Source: Paraburkholderia adhaesiva
GTDB lineage: Bacteria > Pseudomonadota > Gammaproteobacteria > Burkholderiales > Burkholderiaceae
Length of the DNA: 64,000 nt
Assembly (NCBI RefSeq): GCF_021390575.1
Contig: NZ_JAJEJQ010000002.1
Coordinates: 434,001-498,000, forward strand
Reading direction: 5' to 3'
Positions 18,598 to 26,840 of this stretch are shown one piece after another (positions within the stretch are counted from its first letter, which is position 1; each line of letters opens with the position of its first letter). The translations under genes were made by a program, and so were the position numbers. Below the pieces are notes generated by a model that worked only from the letters and a program-made list of their open reading frames with translations, was not told the origin of the DNA and did no database searches.

Positions 18598-19395
18598 GTG
18601 AACATCAAATACCGTGTGTTGATTGTCGAAGACCACGATCTTCTGCGTTCCGGGTTGCATTCAATGATCGCCGTGCACGGCGAATATGACGTAGTAGGCG
18701 AAGCGAGAGATGGCAAGGAGGCGCAGCAACTCGCGGCGCGGCTTTGCCCCGATCTGATCCTCATGGATTTGTCGATGCGCGGCATGAACGGCATCGACGC
18801 AACCGCGCTGATCAAAAGCCGCATGCCGCAGGTCCGCATCATCGCGTTGACCGTCCATCAGAGCGAGGAGTACGTGCGCGAAGCACTGCGGGCCGGTGTC
18901 GACGGGTACACGCTCAAGGATGTGTCGTTCGATGAACTGCTCACGGCAATGCGTACGGTCATGCAGGGGAAGAAGCACTTCAGCGCGGACGTCTATGGCT
19001 TCATGGTCGATTCGTTCGTCATGGGACGCGAGGCCGCTGGACCGAAACGGGCGTGGGACGTACTGACCGCCCGCGAACGTAGCGTGCTCAAGCTGATCGC
19101 CGAAGGGCACACGAACCGCCAGGTCGGTGAATACCTGAACCTGAGCCCGAAGACGATTGAAAAGTATCGCGCAAGCATGATGCACAAGCTGTCGATAGAG
19201 AACATGACCGAGCTGGTTCTCGTTGCGATCAGTATGGGGCTGCTGACTTCGCTTGCCTCGCGGTGTGCGGAGCGGGAGACCAGCGGCATGCTTGCACGGT
19301 CGCTCAGCGAGCCGCTCGTTGACGCGCCGGCTGGGCCGGCTGGCAGCAGCGAGCCCATGCAGGACGCCCGCATCGGCGACGCGACATCGGGCTGA
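18598..19395 (+). CDS. LuxR/NarL-family response regulator
   Basis: A 265-residue protein starting at GTG with AAAGGAGA upstream. The receiver domain (about 5-125) has the acidic pair Glu11/Asp12, the phospho-acceptor Asp57 in LILMDLSM, Thr85 and Lys107. The LuxR-type helix-turn-helix (about 155-220) has LTARERSVLKLIAEGHTNRQVG and SPKTIEKYRASMMHKL. A low-complexity tail rich in Ala, Gly and Pro ends the protein. Thirty-three bases beyond it lies the convergent histidine kinase gene, its likely partner. A second regulator of the same type is at 21662. I infer control of the oxidase and secretion operons. Confidence 0.92.
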   Translation: MNIKYRVLIVEDHDLLRSGLHSMIAVHGEYDVVGEARDGKEAQQLAARLCPDLILMDLSMRGMNGIDATALIKSRMPQVRIIALTVHQSEEYVREALRAGVDGYTLKDVSFDELLTAMRTVMQGKKHFSADVYGFMVDSFVMGREAAGPKRAWDVLTARERSVLKLIAEGHTNRQVGEYLNLSPKTIEKYRASMMHKLSIENMTELVLVAISMGLLTSLASRCAERETSGMLARSLSEPLVDAPAGPAGSSEPMQDARIGDATSG

Positions 19396-19428
19396 ATGAA
19401 CGCGTGGCGACGCGACGCCGGATAAGCG

Positions 19429-20565
19429 TCACAGCACCCATGTAGCGACGAGCAGCGTGCCGTTCTGCCCGGACGCGTCGATCGAGAAGTGACCGCCTTG
19501 CGCCTCGACCCGATGCTGCATGTCGACGAGGCCGAACCCCGATGCGCCGATTTCGTCCGGGTGCATCGGACGGTTCAGGTAGCCGGTGCCGTTGTCGCTG
19601 ATCGACAGATGCAGCGTATTGCCGCTCAGTCTGAGTTCGAGTTCCGCTTCGGTCGCCGACGCGTGCTTCACGATGTTGTTCAGTGCCTCTTGTACGATGC
19701 GAAAGATATCCGTCTTCAATGGCGCTGGTATGTCGTTATCCTCAACATTGCAGAGAAACCGGATCGTCAGGTTTTGCGCGCCGTGCGCGAACCGCTGGCA
19801 CAAGGTGGACAGCGCTGCCGGAAGGCCGAGACGATCGAGCGCAAGCGGGCGCAACTCCCCACAGATTCGGCGCATTTCATCCATCGTGTCGCGCACCTGC
19901 TTGACGGCGGTGTCGAGCAGTTGCACTGCTTCGTCGGTGCGACCGGCGCCCAGCCGTATCCTGGCGTCTTCGACCATCAGCTTGATCAACGTGAGATCCT
20001 GACCCAGACCATCGTGCAGGTCGGCAGCCAGACGCTGACGTTCCGTGTGCTGGCCGAGTTGTAGCAGGGCCGCGGAACGATACGAAGAGTCGGACGGCTC
20101 GGCATGGTAGTTCGCAGGTGAGCGCGCGACGATTACGATCGGCTCGCAGAACAGCGTGAGTCGAGGCCGGTTAGCGATAGCAACGCCTGAAATTGCATGC
20201 TGATGCAGTGTCATCTCGACAGGCCGGCCGGTGCGTCCGATCAGAAGCGCGTCGATCGAGCGGTATTCGTTCAGAGCCGGCGCGGACAATTGCGCCTGTA
20301 ACGCGGTGCGCTCGTGACTCGGCGCAAAGTCGACGAGCCAGCGGCCTGTGAGTTCCCCGCACTCCTGGCCGAGCAGCGCCGCGACGCGGCGATTCGCGCA
20401 TAGCACAACACCATCGGCGGAAAGAACGGCAAGCGCCGCGCCGCGTGCGTCGGGAACCTGGACCGGCTCGGCGCCGTGCAAGTGAACGGCTCGGTCGAGT
20501 TCGCGCATGGCGTTGACCAGGTCTCGCAAACTCACCGGCGCACCAACGGTTCGTCCAGCAGTCAT
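19429..20565 (-). CDS. Soluble PAS-domain sensor histidine kinase (NarX/DegS type)
   Basis: A 378-residue kinase; the ATG at 20565 is preferred because upstream in-frame residues look non-coding and GGAG precedes it. There are no membrane segments or signal peptide, so it senses a cytoplasmic cue. A PAS-like domain occupies about 40-140 (LAVLSADGVVLCANRRVAAL). The HisKA_3 dimerisation helix carries the phospho-accepting His184 in ADLHDGLGQDL, and the ATPase domain has ALNNIVKHA, SDNGTG and GFGLVDMQHRV. It should phosphorylate one or both LuxR-type regulators beside it. The gene is divergent from the Sco-like gene and convergent with the first regulator. Confidence 0.9.
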   Translation of the reverse strand: MTAGRTVGAPVSLRDLVNAMRELDRAVHLHGAEPVQVPDARGAALAVLSADGVVLCANRRVAALLGQECGELTGRWLVDFAPSHERTALQAQLSAPALNEYRSIDALLIGRTGRPVEMTLHQHAISGVAIANRPRLTLFCEPIVIVARSPANYHAEPSDSSYRSAALLQLGQHTERQRLAADLHDGLGQDLTLIKLMVEDARIRLGAGRTDEAVQLLDTAVKQVRDTMDEMRRICGELRPLALDRLGLPAALSTLCQRFAHGAQNLTIRFLCNVEDNDIPAPLKTDIFRIVQEALNNIVKHASATEAELELRLSGNTLHLSISDNGTGYLNRPMHPDEIGASGFGLVDMQHRVEAQGGHFSIDASGQNGTLLVATWVL

Positions 20566-20849
20566 GGCCTGGTTACTCCAGGTGAGCCGAGGGAGAAGCA
20601 CCAATTTGTGCCGATTGTAGGCTGCGCGATGACGGGCGGGCAACCGGGTAAATGCCTCCACATGCCTGGGGAGATTAAGGAACATCGAAGGTGGGGATCT
20701 ACGCTGGTGGAGATACCCGCAAGGGTTTTGGGTACTTTCATCCAGTGACGCGTGGCGCGCGGTTCGCAAGACTAGAATGCACGCAAAGGCGTAAGGCGTG
20801 GCGGGGGGTGTGCAACCGCGACGCAGCCAGCGTGCATGAGGAGGCGAGC
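20566..20849. promoter_or_regulatory. Divergent promoter region between kinase and sco genes
   Basis: A 284-base spacer between the kinase (minus) and the Sco-like gene (plus). It contains the second copy of the 14-base element (20707..20720) and a further GGGTAC 12 bases beyond, giving TACCC...GGGTA symmetry. TAGAAT at 20773..20778 could be a -10 box for the sco gene, but I see no good -35. No gene seen. Confidence 0.45.
20707..20720 (+). promoter_or_regulatory. Second copy of the 14-base shared element
   Basis: GTGGAGATACCCGC, identical to 1651..1664. Here the following bases (AAGGGTTTTGGGTAC) add inverted symmetry to the TACCC half. It is 130 bases upstream of the sco ATG and about 140 bases upstream of the kinase start. 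Likely a site for a regulator common to the oxidase region and the copper chaperone gene; inferred. Confidence 0.45.
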
Positions 20850-21635
20850 ATGAAGACCATCCGCAATCTGCCGCTCAAGGTGCTGTGCGTGTTCTCGGCA
20901 GGACTGCTTGGCGCTATCGCGACACCCTTGTACGGCGCAGACAACGCCGATGACACGACCGGCAACGCAACCGCAGAACATGCCGCGACGGACGACGGCA
21001 CGACGAACAGCCCCGCGCCCGACCATCACGCCATGAACGGCATGGCGATGAACGACGAGGCGATGGACGCCATGGACGCTGCGGCGCCCGCGACGCAGGA
21101 CGATACGGCGGCGCACGAACACCACCACATGATGGGCAGCGGCACGATCAAAACGACGGTCGACTACACCGTGCCCTCCGTGACGCTCGTGCGGGAAGAC
21201 GGCAAGCAGGTATCGCTCACCGATGAATTGAACGACGGGCGCCCGGTCTTGCTGACCTTCATCTACACGACCTGCACGACGGTCTGTCCAATGGTCAGCC
21301 AGACCTTCCAGGAGTTTCAGGAAAAGCTGGGCAGCGAGCGCGACAAGGTGCATCTGGTGTCCATCTCGATCGACCCGGAGGAAGACACACCCGAGCGCTT
21401 GAAAGCCTATGCAGCGCGTTTTAACGCTGGTCCGGAATGGCAGCTTTACACGGGTACGGTCGAGGCGAGTATCGCTGCGCAGCAGGCGTTCAACGTCTAT
21501 CGCGGCGACAAGATGAACCATACCGCAGCGGTATTTTTCCGCGCTGCACCAGGGCGGCAGTGGTTGCGCATCGACGGGCTTGCATCGCCGGCGGAACTGC
21601 TCGACGCGTATCGTCAAGTGATTACGGCCCAATAG
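20850..21635 (+). CDS. Sco1/SenC-family copper chaperone with His/Met-rich leader
   Basis: A 261-residue exported protein; the ATG at 20850 has GAGGAGG upstream and opens a signal peptide ending near residue 30. Residues 44-96 are unusually rich in His, Met, Asp and Ala (DHHAMNGMAMND, HEHHHMMG), like copper-scavenging tails of periplasmic metal proteins. The thioredoxin-fold Sco domain follows, with the copper-binding Cys142 and Cys146 in YTTCTTVCP and the third ligand His224 in DKMNHTAAVFF. Sco proteins deliver copper to CuA sites or reduce their cysteines. No cytochrome oxidase gene is nearby, while copper oxidases lie 5 kb upstream, so loading of those proteins is the likely job. It is 26 bases from the second response regulator. 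Confidence 0.9.
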   Translation: MKTIRNLPLKVLCVFSAGLLGAIATPLYGADNADDTTGNATAEHAATDDGTTNSPAPDHHAMNGMAMNDEAMDAMDAAAPATQDDTAAHEHHHMMGSGTIKTTVDYTVPSVTLVREDGKQVSLTDELNDGRPVLLTFIYTTCTTVCPMVSQTFQEFQEKLGSERDKVHLVSISIDPEEDTPERLKAYAARFNAGPEWQLYTGTVEASIAAQQAFNVYRGDKMNHTAAVFFRAAPGRQWLRIDGLASPAELLDAYRQVITAQ

Positions 21636-21661
21636 CGAGTCGTCTTCGGAGAACGGACCAA

Positions 21662-22372
21662 TTGGGCTTGCGACATCGCGTCCTCATTGCGGAAGACCAG
21701 CACCTGCTGCGCGGTGGACTGTGCGCAATGGTCTCCGCGCTCGACGACTTCGAGATCGCGGGCGAAGCGGGTGATGGTCGCGAGGCGTGTCACCTCGCGG
21801 CGAAACTGGACCCCGATCTGATCCTCATGGACCTGTCCATGCCGGCGATGGGCGGTCTCGATGCGATCGCCAGCATCAAGCAGATGCGTCCGGCGATACG
21901 CATCATCGCGCTCACCGTTCACTTCACCGACGACCACGTCGATGCCGTGCGAATGGCAGGTGGAGACGGCTACGTCGTCAAGGATGCCGCGTTTGCGGAC
22001 ATCGTGGACGAGATGCGGCGCGTGATGACCCGGCTGCCTCGCGTGCCGGCGCACGCATCGCGGGGGACGCTCTGGATTTCCGGCGTCGAACCGGCAGAGG
22101 GCGTGCCCGACGACCGCGCCACCGCGTGCGCGCCGGCACGGGCGTTTCTCACGCAACGCGAACGCACGGTTTTGCGGCTCGTGGCACAAGGCCACACGAA
22201 CCGCGAGATCGGCGCGTATTTGCGGCTCAGTTCCAAGACGGTCGAAAAGCACCGCGCCAGCCTGATGCGCAAGCTCGATGTGACCAACGTGACGGGGCTC
22301 GTTCGCGCCGCGCTCGACATGGGCATGGTTGCCCTGCCGGATCGCACGCGCACGCTCATCACGTTCCTGTGA
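21662..22372 (+). CDS. Second LuxR/NarL-family response regulator
   Basis: A protein of about 236 residues. The only sensible starts are TTG codons at 21662 and 21668; GGAGA lies about nine bases before the first. The receiver domain opens at once (RHRVLIAEDQHLLRGG) and contains the phospho-acceptor Asp in LILMDLSMPAMGG, a Thr in IALTVH and a Lys in GYVVKDA. The C-terminal LuxR helix-turn-helix has LTQRERTVLRLVAQGHTNREIG and SKTVEKHRASLMRKL. It is strongly similar to the regulator at 18598, so the two look like duplicates that have diverged. Sitting directly before the secretion operon, it may be its activator. Confidence 0.88.
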   Translation: MGLRHRVLIAEDQHLLRGGLCAMVSALDDFEIAGEAGDGREACHLAAKLDPDLILMDLSMPAMGGLDAIASIKQMRPAIRIIALTVHFTDDHVDAVRMAGGDGYVVKDAAFADIVDEMRRVMTRLPRVPAHASRGTLWISGVEPAEGVPDDRATACAPARAFLTQRERTVLRLVAQGHTNREIGAYLRLSSKTVEKHRASLMRKLDVTNVTGLVRAALDMGMVALPDRTRTLITFL

Positions 22373-22412
22373 TTTCCGCTCGCGAGCAAGCCGGAACCGG
22401 GAGGGCGATTAC

Positions 22413-22450
22413 CCATCGCGATGGACGGAACTCCCTACTTATTGCGGGCG
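22413..22450. promoter_or_regulatory. Palindrome and related motif upstream of the secretion operon
   Basis: CCATCGCGATGG (22413..22424) is a perfect 12-base palindrome preceded by TAC, so TACCCAT resembles a NarL heptamer. Just after it, CTCCCTACTTATTGCGGGCG (22431..22450) read on the minus strand gives CGCCCGCAATAAGTAGGGAG, which loosely matches the TACCCGCAAnnGTAG pattern upstream of the oxidase operon. Both lie 80-115 bases before the first secretion gene. Regulator identity is inferred. Confidence 0.35.
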
Positions 22451-22527
22451 TTTTCATGCTCAAGAATGGTAGCAACGGGCCGTGTATGTGGACAGCGGTC
22501 AGTCGGTAAAGGAGTAAAGGAGGCGCC

Positions 22528-23016
22528 GTGCAATACGAACGAGGCTCCACCACAGACGCCGTTCGAATCCGCACTGCGGCGGCGCAATCAGCGGGTCGGA
22601 CGCGATCATGGCGCATGGCACGCGGCTTCACGCTGCTCGAGCTGCTCGTCGTCATGGTCATCATCGGTTTGCTCGCAGGCCTCGTTGCGCCGCGCTACTT
22701 CGAACAGATCGGCAAATCGAACACCCGCATCGCGAAAGCGCAGATCGATTCCCTCGGCAAGGCGCTCGATCAGTACCGTCTCGACGTCGGTGAATATCCG
22801 ACCACCGAGGAGGGGCTCGATGCGTTGATGACGAAACCCCAGGACGCGCCGCACTGGAGCGGGCCCTATCTGCAAAAGGCCGTGCCACTCGATCCGTGGG
22901 ATCGTCCCTACCACTATCGCTCGCCCGGAGAGCACGGCGATTACGACCTGTACTCACTCGGCAAGAGCGGCCAGGGAGGCGGCACGGGCGAGAACACCAC
23001 CGTCTCGTCCTGGTAG
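22528..23016 (+). CDS. Major pseudopilin, GspG/OxpG-like
   Basis: A 162-residue protein beginning at GTG with AAAGGAGG six bases upstream. A long basic leader of 33 residues ends at Gly, followed by the type IV pilin-like motif FTLLELLVVMVIIGLLAG; the Glu at mature position 5 is present. The C-terminal part matches the GspG family: QIDSLGKALDQYRLDVGEYPTTEEGLDAL, then GPYLQKAVPLDPWDRPYHYRSPG and a DYDLYSLGKSG ending, the segment that binds calcium in GspG. It should form the periplasmic pseudopilus that drives export. First gene of the secretion operon. The prepilin peptidase needed to process it must be encoded elsewhere. Confidence 0.92.
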   Translation: MQYERGSTTDAVRIRTAAAQSAGRTRSWRMARGFTLLELLVVMVIIGLLAGLVAPRYFEQIGKSNTRIAKAQIDSLGKALDQYRLDVGEYPTTEEGLDALMTKPQDAPHWSGPYLQKAVPLDPWDRPYHYRSPGEHGDYDLYSLGKSGQGGGTGENTTVSSW

Positions 23017-23038
23017 TGCGCGAAGCGAGGAGACCGGC

Positions 23039-24241
23039 GTGAAATATCTGCTCCATGGATTCGATGCCTCGGGCGAACTGCAGACGCTGCGGATCGACTG
23101 TGACACGCCGCGTGCCGCCGAGGCGCTTGCCCGGTCGCGCGGTCTGCGCATCGTCTCCTTGAGGCCCGCGCGACGCACGCTGCCGGCCCTGCTGCCCGGA
23201 CTGCGGCCCAGGGTGTTACGGTTCGACGTCGATCTGTTCGCACGCGAACTCGCGGCTTTGCTCGATGCCGGTGTCGGCGTGATTGAAGCGCTGCGCACGC
23301 TGGGCGGCAACGAGCGGCGCGATGCGTCCGCCGCCGTGTATCGCGATCTGCTGAGGTACCTGGAGGAAGGGCATTCGCTTTCCGCGGCACTCGAACATGC
23401 GGGTAGCGTGTTTCCACCCGTGCTCATTGCCTGTGTGAAGGCGAGCGAGCAGACGGGTGGACTCGCCGACAGCCTCGCCCGCTATTCCCGCAATAGCGCG
23501 ATGTTGCGTGAGTTGCGCAGTCGCGTCGTGTCCGCGGCCATTTATCCTTCCGTGTTGCTGCTCGTAGGCGCTTGTGTCGTCCTGTTCCTGCTCGGCTTCG
23601 TTGTGCCGCGGTTCGCGACGCTTCTCGAACACAGCGGGCGCGAGTTGCCGTTTCTGTCGCGCGTTCTGATGGCGTGGGGTGTCGTCGTGCACGCACACGG
23701 CACGGCCCTCGCTGTGGGCACGTTTGTTTGCATCGTTGCGGTCGTGGTGGCCCTGCGCCGTCCCGCAACACGCGACTGGGTGGTGGACCGTCTCGTCACG
23801 CTGCCCGGAATCGGCCCGCATTTTCACGTGTTCTGCCAGTCGCAGTTCTTCAGGACTACTGCAATGCTCGTCGATGGCGGCATTCCCGCAGTGCGCGCCT
23901 TCGAGCTTGCACGCGGTCTCGTGGGGCGCGCCGATCGCGCGGCACTCGCCGAAGCGATGCAGCGTATTCGCAATGGCACGCGCATGTCGGAGGCATTTCA
24001 GCAGACTGGCCTCGCGAGCGCCATCACGTACCGGCTCCTGACCGTGGCGGAAAAGACGGGGGCGCTTGGCCCCGTGCTCGACCGGATCGCCGGTTTCCAG
24101 GAGGCACAGGTGTCGCGGACGATCGACTTCGTGTCGCGGCTCATCGAGCCGGTCATGATGATCGTGATTGGTGTCGTGATCGGCGGCATCGTGGTGCTGA
24201 TGTACATGCCGATCTTCGAGATTGCTTCGAGCATCGGGTAA
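23039..24241 (+). CDS. Inner-membrane platform protein, GspF/PilC family
   Basis: A 400-residue protein starting at GTG after GAGGAG. It has the duplicated GspF layout: a cytoplasmic helical domain (about 60-165, FARELAALLDAGVGVIEALRTL), a membrane segment (VLLLVGACVVLFLLGFVVP), a second such domain (about 270-365, FRTTAMLVDGGIPAVRAFELA) and a C-terminal membrane helix (MMIVIGVVIGGIVVLMYMP). The platform couples the ATPase to pseudopilus assembly. It lies between the pseudopilin and the ATPase genes; that G-F-E order differs from the classic gspC-D-E-F-G order. Confidence 0.92.
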   Translation: MKYLLHGFDASGELQTLRIDCDTPRAAEALARSRGLRIVSLRPARRTLPALLPGLRPRVLRFDVDLFARELAALLDAGVGVIEALRTLGGNERRDASAAVYRDLLRYLEEGHSLSAALEHAGSVFPPVLIACVKASEQTGGLADSLARYSRNSAMLRELRSRVVSAAIYPSVLLLVGACVVLFLLGFVVPRFATLLEHSGRELPFLSRVLMAWGVVVHAHGTALAVGTFVCIVAVVVALRRPATRDWVVDRLVTLPGIGPHFHVFCQSQFFRTTAMLVDGGIPAVRAFELARGLVGRADRAALAEAMQRIRNGTRMSEAFQQTGLASAITYRLLTVAEKTGALGPVLDRIAGFQEAQVSRTIDFVSRLIEPVMMIVIGVVIGGIVVLMYMPIFEIASSIG

Positions 24242-24256
24242 CGCCGGAGCCACGGG

Positions 24257-25963
24257 ATGGACACGAACGCCGCCGAAGACCGCTATGCCGATGGCCCCGA
24301 AACGCTCCGGACGTTGCGGGCGGTTCATGACTCGGGCGTGCGCGCGATGGACGCATGGCTGACACGGCCGGGCATCGACGTCGATGTGGCGCTCTCCCGG
24401 CTCGCCCACGCATTCGGCATGCAGTCGATCGGCATGCAGGAGCTCAATCACCTGGAGCCCGACTTCGAAGTGCTGACGTTCGTCGAGGCAACCACGCGCC
24501 TGTGCATCTGCTTCCATGCTGCCGACGGCGTCGGCCGGCTGTTCGTGACCGCCGATCCGCTCGACGGCCGCACGCGCGGCATGATCGACCACCGGATGCG
24601 CACGCATCCGTCCATTCCTTACTCGTGGATGCTCGCGAGCCCAGGCGATCTGAGCGCGTGGCTCGCGGTGCGCGAGAAGGACGTCCGCGCGATGGATTCG
24701 CTGGCGCTCGAAGGACAGTCGTCGAACGCAACGGACCCCGCGTCGCTCGCACTCACGCTGCAAGGCATCAGCAACGACGACAGTCCGGTCGTCCGTCTGC
24801 TCAATTCGACGATCTACGACGCGCTGAAGATGGGCGCAAGCGACATTCACCTCGAGTGCCGCACGGCGGGTCTGTTGATCAAATGTCGTGTCGATGGCGT
24901 GTTGACGGTGGTCGGCCGGGTCGAGGGGCGCGACGTCGCGGATCAGGTTCTGTCGCGCGTGAAGGTGATCTCGGAGCTGGACATCGCGGAGCGCCGCGTG
25001 CCCCAGGATGGACGCTTCAAGGCGATTTACGCGGGACGCGAGATCGACTTCCGCGTGTCGATCATGCCAAACCAGTTTGGCGAGGATGCGGTGCTGCGTA
25101 TTCTCGACCGCTATCAGCTCTCGCAGACGAGCGGCGGATTGACGCTCGAAGCGTTGGGTTTCCAGCCGCACGACACACGCTTCATGCGTTCGGTGGCGGC
25201 GATGCCGTATGGAATGCTGCTCGTCACGGGCCCCACGGGAAGCGGCAAGACAACCACGCTGTACGCCATCCTCACCGAAATCAACGACGGGCTGGACAAG
25301 ATCATCACGATCGAAGATCCGGTCGAGTATCAACTGGGCGACGTCCTGCAAATTCCCGTCAACGAGGCGAAGGGTCTGACGTTCGCGCGCGGGCTGCGTT
25401 CGATTCTTCGGCACGATCCCGACAAGATCATGGTCGGTGAAATCCGCGACCCGGAGACCGCGCAGATTGCCGTACAGGCTGCCCTGACCGGTCACCAGGT
25501 CTTCACGACGGTCCACGCGAACAACGTGTTCGACGTGATAGGACGCTTTACCAACATGGACGTAGACGCGTACAGCCTCGTGTCCGCGCTCAATGGTGTC
25601 GTCGCGCAGCGGCTTTTGCGCAAGTGCTGCAGCGAATGCGTGGCCGACGATGACACCGTCGATGCCGATATGCTCGCGCGCTCGGGCATTGAGCCGGAGC
25701 AGGCAGCGGCGTTCCGCTTTCGACGTGGAATCGGCTGTGCGCTTTGCCGGGGTAGCGGGTATCGCGGGCGCCGCGCTATTTCGGAAGCGCTGCGTATGAA
25801 CGATGAACTGCGCGAGCTGTTGTCGGAGCGCGCTCCGCTCGCTCGCATCAAGGAGGCAGCGGCCCGCAGCGGCATGGACAACCTGCGTGCCGCCGCGGTG
25901 CGGCTCGTGATGAACGGCGAGACGACGCTCGAGGAAATCAATCGTGTCACCATGGTTGAATGA
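24257..25963 (+). CDS. Secretion ATPase, GspE/PilB family
   Basis: A 568-residue cytoplasmic ATPase. An N-terminal domain (about 1-170) differs from standard GspE. The core begins near residue 180 with SPVVRLLNSTIYDALKMGASDIHLE. The Walker A motif GPTGSGKTTT is at about 325-334, followed by the Asp box ITIEDPVEYQL, the Walker B-like ILRHDPDKIMVGEIRDPETA and the His box TGHQVFTTVHANN. A four-cysteine zinc module is present (KCCSEC and CALCRGSGYRGR), as in GspE and PilB assembly ATPases. It powers the pseudopilus. Its last 20 bases overlap the next gene. Confidence 0.93.
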   Translation: MDTNAAEDRYADGPETLRTLRAVHDSGVRAMDAWLTRPGIDVDVALSRLAHAFGMQSIGMQELNHLEPDFEVLTFVEATTRLCICFHAADGVGRLFVTADPLDGRTRGMIDHRMRTHPSIPYSWMLASPGDLSAWLAVREKDVRAMDSLALEGQSSNATDPASLALTLQGISNDDSPVVRLLNSTIYDALKMGASDIHLECRTAGLLIKCRVDGVLTVVGRVEGRDVADQVLSRVKVISELDIAERRVPQDGRFKAIYAGREIDFRVSIMPNQFGEDAVLRILDRYQLSQTSGGLTLEALGFQPHDTRFMRSVAAMPYGMLLVTGPTGSGKTTTLYAILTEINDGLDKIITIEDPVEYQLGDVLQIPVNEAKGLTFARGLRSILRHDPDKIMVGEIRDPETAQIAVQAALTGHQVFTTVHANNVFDVIGRFTNMDVDAYSLVSALNGVVAQRLLRKCCSECVADDDTVDADMLARSGIEPEQAAAFRFRRGIGCALCRGSGYRGRRAISEALRMNDELRELLSERAPLARIKEAAARSGMDNLRAAAVRLVMNGETTLEEINRVTMVE

Positions 25964-26840
25964 ACCCGTCACCATCGGCATCGCGACCGATCATGTCGCG
26001 ATCGGCCCGAGTGTGTGGCCGCGTGACGGGCTACTGCAGCGGTTCGAACGGCACCTTTACGGGGCGCGCGTCGAGGACGCGCTCGTGTCGTTCGACATCG
26101 CGCCGCAGCAGTCAGCAACGGAGGCTGGCGTCATCGACGCGTTGGGGACGGCGCTCATCCATGCAGCGACGAATTCCGGGCCGCAGGCGCGGCTACCGTC
26201 GAAGCGCCGCGTCTTCATCGTGCTCGACGATTTCTGGGGATATCACACGATACTGCATGGCGATTTCCGCTCGCTTCGGACACACGAAATCGAGGAGATC
26301 GTGCTCGCGCATTTCGCCGACGTGAACGACCTCGATGCTGCCTCCGTGCTCGTCCGCTTCGACGTTCAGCGCGGTGGACGGGCGGTCTTTGCGAGTGCGC
26401 TGGCGCGATCCCTGTATGACGCGATTCATGATGCGGTCAACGCGGCGGAGATGAAAATCGCCAGCGTGACGCTGTGGCTGCCGGTGCAATTGCAGACACT
26501 GCGCGGACAGGTTGCTTCGCGCGAGGCGATGCTGTTGTTCGTTGGCAGCACGTTGCTGCAGGCGGTGCTGGTCGATGGCAATGGATGGTCCGGCTATGAC
26601 GCTCAACGGCGTTTCCCCGGCGACACGGTGAACTCTGCGTGGATTGCCGGTTTCGCCGAACAGGTTTTCGAACGCGCCGCGCTTCACGCCGGTGCCGTGC
26701 GCGAAGACTACGACGTCTATCTCTTTGGTGAAGCGGTCGACACGGCGGCATTCGAAGGCCGTTTCCGCTCGGTGATCGGTCCCGCGCAGTCCACTGTCGA
26801 CTGGTTGTCGACCCGCCAACCGGTGGAGGCCGTGCAATGA
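25944..26840 (+). CDS. Cytoplasmic PilM/GspL-like assembly protein
   Basis: A 298-residue protein whose GTG start lies within the ATPase gene's end. There is no signal or membrane helix. The pattern of strands (KRRVFIVLDDFWGY, ASVLVRFDVQ, MLLFVGSTLLQAVLVDGNGW) and the position before a PilN-like gene suggest the actin-like fold of PilM or of the GspL cytoplasmic domain. I could not identify the nucleotide-binding residues, so this rests on fold-like features and context. Alternative: an unrelated accessory protein of the secretion complex. Confidence 0.65.
   Translation: MSPWLNEPVTIGIATDHVAIGPSVWPRDGLLQRFERHLYGARVEDALVSFDIAPQQSATEAGVIDALGTALIHAATNSGPQARLPSKRRVFIVLDDFWGYHTILHGDFRSLRTHEIEEIVLAHFADVNDLDAASVLVRFDVQRGGRAVFASALARSLYDAIHDAVNAAEMKIASVTLWLPVQLQTLRGQVASREAMLLFVGSTLLQAVLVDGNGWSGYDAQRRFPGDTVNSAWIAGFAEQVFERAALHAGAVREDYDVYLFGEAVDTAAFEGRFRSVIGPAQSTVDWLSTRQPVEAVQ

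Noticed and set aside
23216..25981. Minus-strand frame of 921 codons opposite the GspF and GspE genes
   Set aside because: It mirrors two clear conserved families; its sequence is rich in Arg and His with no motifs.
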